DNA of 64,000 nucleotides. Source: Clavibacter phaseoli (GTDB lineage Bacteria > Actinomycetota > Actinomycetes > Actinomycetales > Microbacteriaceae). Below, piece by piece: positions 34,265 to 43,985 of the stretch. The stretch lies in contig NZ_CP040786.1 in assembly GCF_021922925.1 (NCBI RefSeq), positions 2,294,001-2,358,000 on the forward strand. The letters are read 5' to 3'. The position numbers and the translations under genes were made by a program. The notes under the pieces are model-generated. The model did not search any database. It was not told the origin of the DNA and saw nothing but the letters and a program-made list of their open reading frames with translations. Each line of letters opens with the position of its first letter. Position 1 is the stretch's first letter.

Positions 34265-34278
34265 TCCCCAGCTGGGGA
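34265..34278. promoter_or_regulatory. Perfect 14-base palindrome
   Basis: TCCCCAGCTGGGGA is fully self-complementary. It lies between the 3' end of the Cof-type phosphatase gene (minus strand, stop at 34297) and the tRNA-Ser(TGA) upstream region. Operator or terminator element; partner unknown. Confidence 0.4.
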
Positions 34279-34296
34279 ATCGACCGCCGACGGGCG

Positions 34297-35118
34297 TCAG
34301 AGCCGGGCGAGGACCGCGGCCGCGCCGTTCTCGGTGATGGGACCCGTGACCTCGGTGGCGACCGCGATGACCTCGGCGGGCGCCTGGCCCATGGCGATCC
34401 CGCGGCCGTGCGCGCCGGCCCACTCCAGCATCTCGATGTCGTTGCGCCCGTCGCCCATGGCGATCACGTGCGTGCGGGCGATCCCGTGCAGTTCGCGCAC
34501 GCGCTCCATCGCGGTGGCCTTGTTGACGCCGTCGGGCGCGATGTCGAGCCACGCCGTCCAGCCGATGGAGTAGCTCACGCGGTGCAGGCCCATGCGCTCG
34601 ACGACGTCCTGGAAGTCCTCCATGTCGTGGCCGGGCGAGATGACGACCACGCGCGTCGCGGGCACGTGCAGCAGCTCCTCGAACTCGGCGTGGCGGCCGT
34701 TGGCCTCGAGCGCGCCGTCGGGGAAGTCGCCGCCGGAGTAGAGGTACACGCCCTCGGCGTCCTCGACGGCGTAGCGGCCGCTCGCGAGGTGCGGGCGGAT
34801 CCGCTGCAGCACGTCCGAGGGATCGAACGTCTCGACGAAGCGGCGGCTGTACCCGGTGGGGACGTCCGCGTCGCGCTCGAGCACGATCGCGCCGTTCGAG
34901 CAGACCATGTACTCCGGGTGGATGCCCAGGCGGTCGACGATCGGCAGGGTGTCGGCGACCGAGCGGCCGGTGGAGGGCATGACCACGTGGCCGACCTCCT
35001 CCATCCGCCGCACCTCGCGGATGACCGACTCGTCGAGCGAGCCGTCCTCCCCGAGCAGGGTGCCGTCGATGTCGAGGGCGATGAGGAGGCGGTCGGCGTC
35101 GGGCACCCGCGGGGTCAT
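34297..35118 (-). CDS. Cof-type HAD hydrolase
   Basis: 273 residues: motif [15 protein letters not shown] (Asp nucleophile near 14), motif II MPSTGRS, catalytic Lys in GVNKATAM, and motif [13 protein letters not shown]. It has the large C2 cap of Cof-type sugar-phosphate and flavin-phosphate phosphatases. The ATG overlaps the serS stop by 4 bases, so it is translated from the serS message. Substrate unknown. Confidence 0.9.
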   Translation of the reverse strand: MTPRVPDADRLLIALDIDGTLLGEDGSLDESVIREVRRMEEVGHVVMPSTGRSVADTLPIVDRLGIHPEYMVCSNGAIVLERDADVPTGYSRRFVETFDPSDVLQRIRPHLASGRYAVEDAEGVYLYSGGDFPDGALEANGRHAEFEELLHVPATRVVVISPGHDMEDFQDVVERMGLHRVSYSIGWTAWLDIAPDGVNKATAMERVRELHGIARTHVIAMGDGRNDIEMLEWAGAHGRGIAMGQAPAEVIAVATEVTGPITENGAAAVLARL

Positions 35119-36395
35119 CGGGCGGCCTTCGCCGTGGCGGGCTCCAGCGTCTCGAGGCCGCCGAGGTAGGGGCGCAGCGCCTCGGGCACGCGCACCGAGC
35201 CGTCGGCCTGCTGGTGGGTCTCGAGGATCGCGACGATCCAGCGCGTGGTCGCGAGCGTGCCGTTGAGCGTGGCGACGGGCGAGGTGCGGCCGTCCTCGCC
35301 ACGGAAGCGCGTGCCGAGGCGACGGGCCTGGAACGTGGTGCAGTTCGAGGTCGAGGTGAGCTCGCGGTAGGCGTCCTGCGTGGGGACCCACGCCTCCACG
35401 TCGTACTTGCGGGCGGCGCTGGACCCGAGGTCGCCGGCGGCCGTGTCGATGACGCGGTACGAGAGGCCGAGGTCCTGCATCATGCGCTCCTGCATGGCGA
35501 GGAGGCGGTCGTGCTCCGCCTCGGCATCGGCCGGGTCGACGTAGGAGAACATCTCGAGCTTCTGGAACTGGTGCACGCGGATGATGCCGCGGGTGTCCTT
35601 GCCGTAGGAGCCCGCCTCCTTGCGGTAGCACGTCGACCAGCCGGCGTACCGGATCGGCCCGTCGGCCAGGTCGAGGATCTCGTCGGCGTGGTACCCGGCG
35701 AGCGCCACCTCGCTCGTGCCCGTCAGGTAGAGGTCGTCGTCGTCCAGGTGGTAGACCTCGTCGGCGTGGGCGCCGAGGAACCCGGTGCCGGCCATGATCT
35801 CGGGCTTCACCAGCGTGGGCGTGATGAGCGGCACGAGGCCGGCCTCGAGCGCGCGGGCGAGGCCGAAGTTCATCAGCGCGATCTCGAGCCGGGCGCCGAT
35901 GCCCTTGAGGTAGTGGAAGCGGGCGCCGGAGACCTTGGCGCCGCGGCCCATGTCGATCGCGTCGAGGATCTCGCCGATCTCCAGGTGGTCGCGCGGGGCG
36001 AAGTCGAAGGACGGCTTCTCGCCGACCTCGCGCACGAGCGCCCAGTCGTCCTCGCCGCCGGCGGGCACGCCGTCGATGACGATGTTCGGGATCCGCCGCA
36101 TGGCCTCGTCGAGCGCCGACTCGGCCTCCTGCGCGCGCTCCTGCGCAGCGGTGACGCGGGCCTTGAGCTCCTGCACCTCGGCGATGAGGCGCGGCTTGTC
36201 GGCCTTGTCGGCCTTCGCGACGAGCTTGCCGTGCGCGTTCTGCTCGGCGCGGAGGCCCTCGAACTCGGTGATCGCCTGCCGACGCGCGGAGTCGGCCCGG
36301 ACCGCCTGGTCCACCACCTCCACGGACGCGCCGCGCAGCTCCTGCGAGGCGATGACGAGGTCGGGATGGTCGCGGAGGGTCTGCGGATCGATCAC
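35115..36395 (-). CDS. serS: Seryl-tRNA synthetase
   Basis: 426 residues. An N-terminal coiled-coil tRNA-binding arm occupies about 30-105. The class II core follows, with motif 2 ([23 protein letters not shown] region), [14 protein letters not shown], and motif 3 [16 protein letters not shown]. It charges the two tRNA-Ser species encoded nearby. The GTG start is preceded at 6 bases by TAGAGT (36402-36407), so the transcript is probably leaderless, with no room for a T-box leader. Confidence 0.97.
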   Translation of the reverse strand: MIDPQTLRDHPDLVIASQELRGASVEVVDQAVRADSARRQAITEFEGLRAEQNAHGKLVAKADKADKPRLIAEVQELKARVTAAQERAQEAESALDEAMRRIPNIVIDGVPAGGEDDWALVREVGEKPSFDFAPRDHLEIGEILDAIDMGRGAKVSGARFHYLKGIGARLEIALMNFGLARALEAGLVPLITPTLVKPEIMAGTGFLGAHADEVYHLDDDDLYLTGTSEVALAGYHADEILDLADGPIRYAGWSTCYRKEAGSYGKDTRGIIRVHQFQKLEMFSYVDPADAEAEHDRLLAMQERMMQDLGLSYRVIDTAAGDLGSSAARKYDVEAWVPTQDAYRELTSTSNCTTFQARRLGTRFRGEDGRTSPVATLNGTLATTRWIVAILETHQQADGSVRVPEALRPYLGGLETLEPATAKAAR

Positions 36396-36455
36396 CCCGT
36401 CACTCTAACGAAGGGCGTCGGGCGCGTCCGGGCCGCGGACGGCGACGGCGACGCG

Positions 36456-37412
36456 TCAGGCGCCCGCGCCGGGCTCGGCCGACACGATGCCCCGCAGCCA
36501 GTCGCGCGCCTCGAGGAAGACGTCGTCCTCGTACCGGGCGCGGTAGGTGCTGGGCGTGCCGTCGGCGCGCGGGTACGAGCCGAGGAAGGTGACCCGCGGG
36601 CTGAAGCGGCGGATCCCGAGCAGCGCGTCGGCCACGCGCTCGTCGTGCACGTGGCCCTCGGCGTCGATGACGAAGCGATAGCGCCCGAGCTCGTCGCCGA
36701 TCGGCCGCGACTGGATGAGCGTGAGGTTCACCCCGCGGGTCGCGAACTGCTCGAGGAGGTCGAGCAGGGATCCGGCCCGGTCGTCGGGCAGCTCCACGAT
36801 GAGGCTGGTCTTGTCGGCGCCGGTGCGCGCGGGCAGCGCGGTGGCCCGGCCGACGAGGACGAAGCGCGTGACGGCGTTCGGGTTGTCGCCGATGCCCCGC
36901 ACCGCGGCCTCGAGCGGCTGGCTCTCCGTGATCTGCGGCGGCGCGATGGCCGCGTCCGCGATGCCGCCGTCCAAGAGGGACAGTGCCGCGGCGACGTTCG
37001 ACGACGCCGGCACGTGGCCGTGCGTCGGCAGCTCGCGCTCGAGGAAGCGGCGGCACTGGCCGTAGGCCACCGGATGCGCGGCGATCGTCCGCACGTCGGT
37101 GAGCGCCGTGCCCGGCCGCACCACGAGGTCGAAGGCGACGGGCACGAGGTGCTCGCTGAGGATCCGGAGGCCGGGGATGTTGGCGAGCGCGTCCTGCGTG
37201 GCCGTCACGCCGCCCTCGATCGAGTTCTCGATGGCGATCATGGCGGCGACCGAGGTGCCGGACACGACGTCGGCGAGCGCCTCCGACGCGTTGTTGACCG
37301 CGCGCCAGGTGCGCCCGCGGGCCGCGTCCACCTGCTTGAGCGCGGCCTCCGTGAAGGTGCCGGACGGGCCGAGGTAGCTGTAGGTCTCGTCGGGTCGCGG
37401 GGTCTCGGCCAT
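36456..37412 (-). CDS. pheA: Prephenate dehydratase
   Basis: 318 residues. The dehydratase domain carries SYLGPSGTFTEAAL, AAMIAIENSIEGGVTATQDAL and the catalytic NAVTRFVLV (Thr-Arg-Phe). The C-terminal ACT domain carries GVNLTLIQSRPIGDELGRYRF, the phenylalanine-binding ESRP-like motif (QSRP here), so feedback inhibition is likely. There is no fused chorismate mutase, the normal actinobacterial form. TAGGGT (37419-37424) lies 6 bases before the ATG. Confidence 0.95.
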   Translation of the reverse strand: MAETPRPDETYSYLGPSGTFTEAALKQVDAARGRTWRAVNNASEALADVVSGTSVAAMIAIENSIEGGVTATQDALANIPGLRILSEHLVPVAFDLVVRPGTALTDVRTIAAHPVAYGQCRRFLERELPTHGHVPASSNVAAALSLLDGGIADAAIAPPQITESQPLEAAVRGIGDNPNAVTRFVLVGRATALPARTGADKTSLIVELPDDRAGSLLDLLEQFATRGVNLTLIQSRPIGDELGRYRFVIDAEGHVHDERVADALLGIRRFSPRVTFLGSYPRADGTPSTYRARYEDDVFLEARDWLRGIVSAEPGAGA

Positions 37413-37461
37413 GCCTGCACCCTAGATGGGAATCGGCGGGGGCCGGTGCCAGGATGGATCC

Positions 37462-39102
<1,641 letters not shown>

Positions 39103-39122
39103 CGGGTTCCGCTCCCCGCTCC

Positions 39123-39163
39123 CCGCGGATGCGGCGTCGCGCTGGGCCCGTTCGCATCCGCGG
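39123..39163 (+). terminator. pgm terminator hairpin
   Basis: CCGCGGATGCG (39123-39133) pairs perfectly with CGCATCCGCGG (39153-39163), 20 bases after the pgm stop and directly before the next gene's -10. Confidence 0.65.
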
Positions 39164-39179
39164 TGCATAGGCTCGTGCC

Positions 39180-39677
39180 ATGCGCCATTCCGGGGATGTG
39201 GACGCGTTCGTCTGGGACGAGCCGTCGATGCACCCCGCCGACGGTCCCGCGAGCGCCGCGCCCGTCGCCGACCCGGACGTGCGCCTTCCCGACGGCCTCG
39301 CGCGCCGTCGGATCGTGGCGCTCACCGCGCTCCTCGCGGTCGTCATCGCCGGCATGGTCGTCACGCACTCCGACGGCCGCGGCCTGTGGCCGGACGTGTT
39401 CTACGCGGCCGCGATCCACCTGGCGCTCATCGCCGTGATGCCGCGGGTCGACACGGTCGTGCACGGCGCGGCCGTGCTGGTGTGGTGCACCGGGATCGAG
39501 CTGCTGCAGATCACCGGGTGGCCCGCGATCTGGGCCCTGCACGTGCCGCTGTGCCGCCTGCTGATCGGCACCGGCTTCGACCCCGTCGACCTCGCGGCCT
39601 ACGCGGCCGGCGTGCTGCTCGTGCTCCTCGTCGACCGGCTGCTGCGGGTCGGCCGGGGCGTCGGCGGGATGGGCTAG
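39180..39677 (+). CDS. DUF2809-type small membrane protein
   Basis: 165 residues; after a hydrophilic N-terminus (1-43) come four hydrophobic segments, with LVWCTGIELLQITGWPAIW and DPVDLAAYAAGVLL, the pattern of the DUF2809 family. Function unknown. TAGGCT (39168-39173) lies 6 bases before the ATG (leaderless). Its stop overlaps that of the convergent amidase by 4 bases. Confidence 0.8.
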   Translation: MRHSGDVDAFVWDEPSMHPADGPASAAPVADPDVRLPDGLARRRIVALTALLAVVIAGMVVTHSDGRGLWPDVFYAAAIHLALIAVMPRVDTVVHGAAVLVWCTGIELLQITGWPAIWALHVPLCRLLIGTGFDPVDLAAYAAGVLLVLLVDRLLRVGRGVGGMG

Positions 39678-40570
39678 GCGACGCTCCAGAAGTGGACCTC
39701 GGCGCCCGGGTGCTCCGTGGTGATGGTCGCGTCGAGGTCGCGGTAGTCGTTGTCGAGGTTGTGGCCGACCATCTTGACGACGTTGCCGCCGTCCTTCGGC
39801 TCGATGGCGGAGACGATCTGCGTGTGGTCGGGCGAGGAGTTGCGGTTCCAGTCGAAGATGACGATGTCGCCGACCTTCAGCTTGTCCCGATCGGCCAGCT
39901 CGAGGCGCGTCACGCCGAGCGTGGACGCGTTCGCCGCGAGCCACTTGTCGAACGTGGGCACGTGGATCCACGCGTAGGTCCAGTCGGATCCGCCGCCGCG
40001 GTTGTGCCACTCCGTCGTCATCTCCCAGCCGCGCTGGATGAGGCTCTGGCTCACGAAGTTGACGCAGTCGCCGCCGGACGGGTTGAAGTTCCCGTACTCC
40101 TCGAGGTTGTAGGCGTCCCAGTGCGCGAGCGCGTACTGGAGCTGCTTGTCGACGGGCGTCTGGGCGGCGTACGCGGCGGTCGCGGCGGTGAGGGGCGCGT
40201 CGCCGGCCATGACTTCGATGTCGGCGGAGCGGTCCTCGTAGTCCGTGGAGCGGGGCGCCACGACCGTGACGGATCCGTCGCCCGCGACCTGGAGGTCGGT
40301 GCCCGCGGTGCCCGCGAACATGACGGCGGTGGCGCCGGAGAGGCCGGCGCCCGTGAGGGTGACGGTCTCGCCGCCGGAGACCGAGAGGGTCGCGGGCTCG
40401 ACCGCGGAGACGGCGGGCGAGGATCCGGACGCGGCGGGCTGTCCGTCGGCGCCGCCGCCGAGGGTCGCGCGCGGCGCGGGCTCCTGGCGGGTGCACGCGG
40501 CGAGGACGGCGGTCACGGGGACCGCGAGCGCGGCGGCGAGGATGCTGCGGCGGCGGATGTCGGCGATCAC
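39674..40570 (-). CDS. Lipoprotein with IPT/TIG domain and CHAP-like amidase domain (Amidase_6)
   Basis: 298 residues. A twin-Arg-like start and lipobox AVLAAC place the lipidated Cys at residue 26. An Ig-like IPT/TIG domain follows (about 52-128; VEPATLSVSGGETVTLTG). A cysteine-peptidase-type amidase domain ends the protein, with GGDCVNFVSQ (Cys169) and SPDHTQIVS (His249). It is anchored outside the membrane and probably acts on peptidoglycan or peptides. GTG start with GGAGCAGC upstream. Confidence 0.87.
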   Translation of the reverse strand: MIADIRRRSILAAALAVPVTAVLAACTRQEPAPRATLGGGADGQPAASGSSPAVSAVEPATLSVSGGETVTLTGAGLSGATAVMFAGTAGTDLQVAGDGSVTVVAPRSTDYEDRSADIEVMAGDAPLTAATAAYAAQTPVDKQLQYALAHWDAYNLEEYGNFNPSGGDCVNFVSQSLIQRGWEMTTEWHNRGGGSDWTYAWIHVPTFDKWLAANASTLGVTRLELADRDKLKVGDIVIFDWNRNSSPDHTQIVSAIEPKDGGNVVKMVGHNLDNDYRDLDATITTEHPGAEVHFWSVA

Positions 40571-40673
40571 GTGCTGCTCCGGGAGGTAGAGGGGACCCGG
40601 GTCCCGGGCTCGTCCAGGGTAACCCGGCCCCCTGCGGATCGACTCCGCGCGACACCGCGCATAGTGTGGCGGG

Positions 40674-40958
40674 ATGAGCGTCGACGTGACCCACGACCCC
40701 GACGGCTCGCGCTACACGCTGTGGCTCGACGGCGAGCGCGCGGGCTTCGCGGACTACCTGATCCAGGGCGATCGCATCGTCTTCACCCACACGGAGGTCG
40801 ACCCCGCGAAGCGGCGCGGCGGCCTCGGCGGCGAGCTCGTGCGGGCCGCGCTCGACGACGTGTGCGGCGGGACGCGCACGGTCGTCGCCGCGTGCCCGTT
40901 CGTCGCGGAGTGGATCGACGAGCACCCCGACTACCGGGAGCTGCTCGAGCGCGGCTGA
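40674..40958 (+). CDS. GNAT-type small N-acetyltransferase (YjdJ-like)
   Basis: 94 residues containing only the minimal GNAT core: IVFTHTEVDPAKRRGGLGGELVRAAL binds acetyl-CoA (R/Q-x-x-G-x-G/A type, here RGGLGGEL). Similar short proteins (YjdJ class) modify small molecules or proteins; substrate unknown. TAGTGT (40662-40667) lies 6 bases before the ATG. Confidence 0.85.
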   Translation: MSVDVTHDPDGSRYTLWLDGERAGFADYLIQGDRIVFTHTEVDPAKRRGGLGGELVRAALDDVCGGTRTVVAACPFVAEWIDEHPDYRELLERG

Positions 40959-40967
40959 GCGGGATCG

Positions 40968-40997
40968 CTCGCGAGGCGCACGCATGCGCCTCGCGAG
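40968..40997 (+). terminator. Terminator of the small GNAT gene
   Basis: CTCGCGAGGCGCA (40968-40980) and TGCGCCTCGCGAG (40985-40997) form a perfect 13-bp stem with loop CGCA, 9 bases after the stop. Confidence 0.75.
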
Positions 40998-41216
40998 TCC
41001 GCTCCCCCCGACGGGTCTCCCCGTCGCCCGCGGTCGCGAGCGGAGCCCCGCGAGGAGGTTCGATCGGACCGCCGTCGCCGCTCGGCCCCGCGGGGCCGGA
41101 AGGACGACGAGGTGACTCTAGGCGCGCGGATCCGAGAGGGAGCTGTCGGGATCGCCGGACGGACAGGCCCGACACGGAGCGGACATCGCCGCTTCGCCAG
41201 GCGGACAGCCCCTCGT
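40998..41216. other. Gene-free segment with nested stem-loops
   Basis: No ORF is supported. TCCGCTC (40998-41004) pairs with GAGCGGA (41038-41044) around an inner GACGGG/CCCGTC hairpin, and a GGCCCCGCGGGGCC palindrome follows near 41083. CTCTAGG near 41116 resembles a -10. CGGACA occurs several times toward 41200. Possibly 3'-end structures of the flanking genes or a small RNA. Confidence 0.3.
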
Positions 41217-42266
41217 TCAGGGGACGCGCGTGAGCCACTCCGGCGTCGAGAACTTGTCGTCCACCAGCTGCCGGGTCTTCGCCCACTCCTCGGCCGTGAC
41301 CTGACCGGGCTTCCCGCCGTAGAGGCCCGTGAAGGTCTCCTTCATCCGGTCGATGATGTCCGCGCGGCTCATGCCGGTCTGGCTGCGGAGCGGGTCCACG
41401 CGCTTGGCGGCGCTCGTGATGCCCTTGTCGCTGATCTTCTCGCGGCCGATGCGCAGCACCTGCACCATCTTCTCGCCGTCCATGTCGTAGCTCATGGTCA
41501 CGTGGTGCAGCACGGCGCCGGCACCCAGCCGCTTTTGGGCGGCGCCGCCGATCTTGCCGCTGGGGCTCGTGATGTCGTTGAGCGGCTGGTACGACGCGTC
41601 GATGCCGAGCGAGCGGAGCGCGGTGATCACCCACTCGTCGAGGTAGGCGTAGGAGTCCGCGAAGGTCATGCCCTGCACGAGGTCGACGGGGGCGTAGATC
41701 GAGTACGTGATGACGGCGCCCGCCTCCATGTACATGGCGCCGCCGCCGGAGACGCGGCGCACGACGTCGAAGCCGTGGGCGGCGGCCTGCTCGGCGTCGA
41801 CCTCGTTGCGGAGCGACTGGAAGCTGCCGATGACGACGGCCGGCTGGTCCCACTCCCAGATGCGGAGCGTGGGGTTCCGGCGGCCGGCGCCGACCTCCTC
41901 GGCGAGCACCTGGTCCAGGGCCATCTGCTCGACGGGCCGGTAGGCGCGGTCGTGGATGACCTCCCACTCGTAGTCGCCCCAGTTCGTGGCGCGCGCGAGC
42001 GAGCGGCGGATCGCGACGGCGACGGCCTCGGGCGAGAAGCCGAGGAGCACGGCCTGCGGCGGGAGCGCGCGGCGGATGGCGGCGGCGATCGCGTTCGCGT
42101 CGCTGTCCTCCGGGAGGCCGTTGACGGCGCCGTCGATCGCCTCGAGCGCGTCGTCGGGCTCCAGGAAGAAGTCGCCCGCGAGGCGGAAGCCGGAGATGCG
42201 GCCGTCGGTCACGTCCAGGTCGACCACGACGAGCTTGCCGCCGGGGACCTTGTACTCACCATGCAT
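41217..42266 (-). CDS. Lipoate-protein ligase family protein with N-terminal accessory domain
   Basis: 349 residues. The first 90 or so resemble the LplA C-terminal accessory domain (VVVDLDVTDGRISGFRLAGDFF), placed here at the N-terminus. The catalytic BPL/LplA domain follows: IWEWDQPAVVIGSFQS, RRVSGGGAMYMEAG, and the lysine motif SGKIGGAAQKR. It attaches lipoate or a related acid to 2-oxoacid dehydrogenase or GcvH domains. TAGGCT (42273-42278) lies 6 bases before the ATG. Confidence 0.87.
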   Translation of the reverse strand: MHGEYKVPGGKLVVVDLDVTDGRISGFRLAGDFFLEPDDALEAIDGAVNGLPEDSDANAIAAAIRRALPPQAVLLGFSPEAVAVAIRRSLARATNWGDYEWEVIHDRAYRPVEQMALDQVLAEEVGAGRRNPTLRIWEWDQPAVVIGSFQSLRNEVDAEQAAAHGFDVVRRVSGGGAMYMEAGAVITYSIYAPVDLVQGMTFADSYAYLDEWVITALRSLGIDASYQPLNDITSPSGKIGGAAQKRLGAGAVLHHVTMSYDMDGEKMVQVLRIGREKISDKGITSAAKRVDPLRSQTGMSRADIIDRMKETFTGLYGGKPGQVTAEEWAKTRQLVDDKFSTPEWLTRVP

Positions 42267-42344
42267 CCGCCCAGCCTAGGCCGCGGGACGGGCCGCGGAC
42301 GGTCCGCGGATCCCCGTCGCGCGGCCGATGTGGGACGGTGGGGC

Positions 42345-43025
42345 ATGCGCATCACCTGGGCGGTCGTCCGCCTCCTCACCGCCGCCGCCGTGCTGGTCGC
42401 GGTCGTCAGCCAGTACGTCGTGAGCTCCTCCTACTGGCGGAGCATCGGCGTGGAGGGGATCTGGGGCAAGACGCTCGACTTCCTCCTCTACTTCACGATC
42501 GAGTCGAACCTGCTCGCGGCCGTGGTCATGGGGCTCGGGGCCGTGCGGCTGCTGCGACGCGCGCCCGCGCCGGGACGCGGCTGGACCACGCTCCGACTGG
42601 CCGCGACCACGTACATGGTCACCACCGGGATCGTCTACAACCTGCTGCTGCGCGGGCTGCCGACCATCCCCGGCGGCAGCCTCCCCTGGTCGAACGAGGT
42701 GCTGCACGTGGCCGTGCCCCTGCTCGTGCTGCTCGACTGGCTGCTCGCGCCCGACCGCCGGGCGCTCGGCTACGGCGCCGTCGGCCGCGTCGTGGTCTTC
42801 CCGCTGGCGTGGGTCGCGGTCACGCTCGCGCGCGGGCCGTTCACGGGCAACGAGGTCACGGGCGCGGCGACCTACTACCCGTACCCCTTCCTGGATCCCG
42901 CGACGGGCGGCGGCGGGTACGGGACGGTCGCCGTCTGGGTCGTCGTCATCGCCGCGCTGATCTGCGGGCTGACGCTGCTCCTGACGTGGGCCGGACGCCG
43001 CGCGTCCCGCCCCGTGGAGGCCTGA
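42345..43025 (+). CDS. Pr6Pr-type six-span membrane protein
   Basis: 226 residues with six hydrophobic segments and the family pattern FLLYFTIESNLLAAVVMG, LPWSNEVLHVAVPLLVLLDWL and YYPYPFLDP. This is the Pr6Pr/FAR-17a-like group of unknown function. The ATG sits at 42345 without a strong ribosome site. It is divergent from the lipoate ligase gene (78 bases between starts). Confidence 0.8.
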   Translation: MRITWAVVRLLTAAAVLVAVVSQYVVSSSYWRSIGVEGIWGKTLDFLLYFTIESNLLAAVVMGLGAVRLLRRAPAPGRGWTTLRLAATTYMVTTGIVYNLLLRGLPTIPGGSLPWSNEVLHVAVPLLVLLDWLLAPDRRALGYGAVGRVVVFPLAWVAVTLARGPFTGNEVTGAATYYPYPFLDPATGGGGYGTVAVWVVVIAALICGLTLLLTWAGRRASRPVEA

Positions 43026-43050
43026 CCGGGCTCTCCCCGGCGGGCCGGCC

Positions 43051-43068
43051 TTCGAACATGCGTTCGAA
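43051..43068 (+). promoter_or_regulatory. LexA (SOS/Cheo) box
   Basis: TTCGAACATGCGTTCGAA, whose core CGAACATGCGTTCG (43053-43066) fits the Gram-positive LexA consensus CGAAC-RNRY-GTTCG exactly. It covers the -35/spacer region of the promoter whose -10 TATGCT (43078-43083) is 6 bases before the AlkB-like ATG. Confidence 0.88.
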
Positions 43069-43089
43069 CATCCGGGCTATGCTCGCGCC

Positions 43090-43722
43090 ATGAGCATCGC
43101 GTTCCAGGCCTCCCTCTTCGACGACCTCCAGGCGGAGCCGGGCCTCGGCGCGCTCGGGGCGGAGGTCGAGCGGCTCGACCTCGGGCAGGGCGCGTGGCTC
43201 GACATCCGGCCCGGCTGGGTCAGCGACTCCGACGCGCTGTTCGAGCGCCTCGTGGAGGACGTGGAGTGGACGGCGGACACGCGGCTCATGCACGGTCGCA
43301 CCGTCGAGGTGCCGCGGCTCCTGTCGTGGTTCGGGCCGCGCGCGACCCTGCCGGCGCCCGTGCTCGTCGAGGCGCGCGAGGCGCTCAACGACCACTACGA
43401 CCGCCCGCCCGGGCAGGTGCTCGAGACCGCGGGGCTCTGCTTCTACCGCACGGGCGACGACAGCGTCGCCTGGCACGGCGACCGGGTGGGACGCGCCATC
43501 GACCGCGACACCATGGTCGCCATCGTCTCGGTGGGCGCCGCGCGCACGCTGTCGCTGCGACCGAAGGGCGGCGGCGAGGTGCGGCGGTTCCCCCTCGGGC
43601 ACGGCGACCTCGTGGTCATGGGCGGCAGCGCGCAGCGCACCCACGAGCACGCCATCCTCAAGACGCAGAAGGCCGTCGGGCCGCGCATCAGCATCCAGTT
43701 CCGGCCGGTCTGGCCCGCCTGA
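43090..43722 (+). CDS. AlkB-family 2-oxoglutarate/Fe(II) dioxygenase
   Basis: 210 residues with the double-stranded beta-helix metal site VAWHGDRVGR (His129, Asp131), a distal His in THEHAI, and Arg199/Arg205 in RISIQFRP for 2-oxoglutarate. AlkB enzymes reverse alkyl lesions on DNA or RNA bases by oxidative demethylation. The LexA box right before it makes SOS control very likely, and the spacing predicts a leaderless mRNA. Confidence 0.92.
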   Translation: MSIAFQASLFDDLQAEPGLGALGAEVERLDLGQGAWLDIRPGWVSDSDALFERLVEDVEWTADTRLMHGRTVEVPRLLSWFGPRATLPAPVLVEAREALNDHYDRPPGQVLETAGLCFYRTGDDSVAWHGDRVGRAIDRDTMVAIVSVGAARTLSLRPKGGGEVRRFPLGHGDLVVMGGSAQRTHEHAILKTQKAVGPRISIQFRPVWPA

Positions 43723-43985
43723 GCGATCGCGGCGGCGGTGGGAACGATCCCGCTGTTCAGGAGGCATTCCGCGGGATGTCGCGCTGAGCGACGCGCTGTT
43801 CCCCTCGGCGGGGCAGGATCGCGACCGGCATCGACGCTCCCGGGCGCGACCCGCCGGGATCCCCCGCGTCGAGCCGAGCACGCGTCCGCGCGGGAGACCG
43901 CGACGGCGCGCGCCCTCCGCGTCGCCGTCCCGCGGGATCTCCCGCCCGCCGGGCCCGGCACGATCCAGGAAGAAGGACCGTCACC

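Noticed and set aside
36396..36455. T-box leader before serS
   Set aside because: A -10 element lies 6 bases from the serS start, leaving no leader RNA for a T-box.
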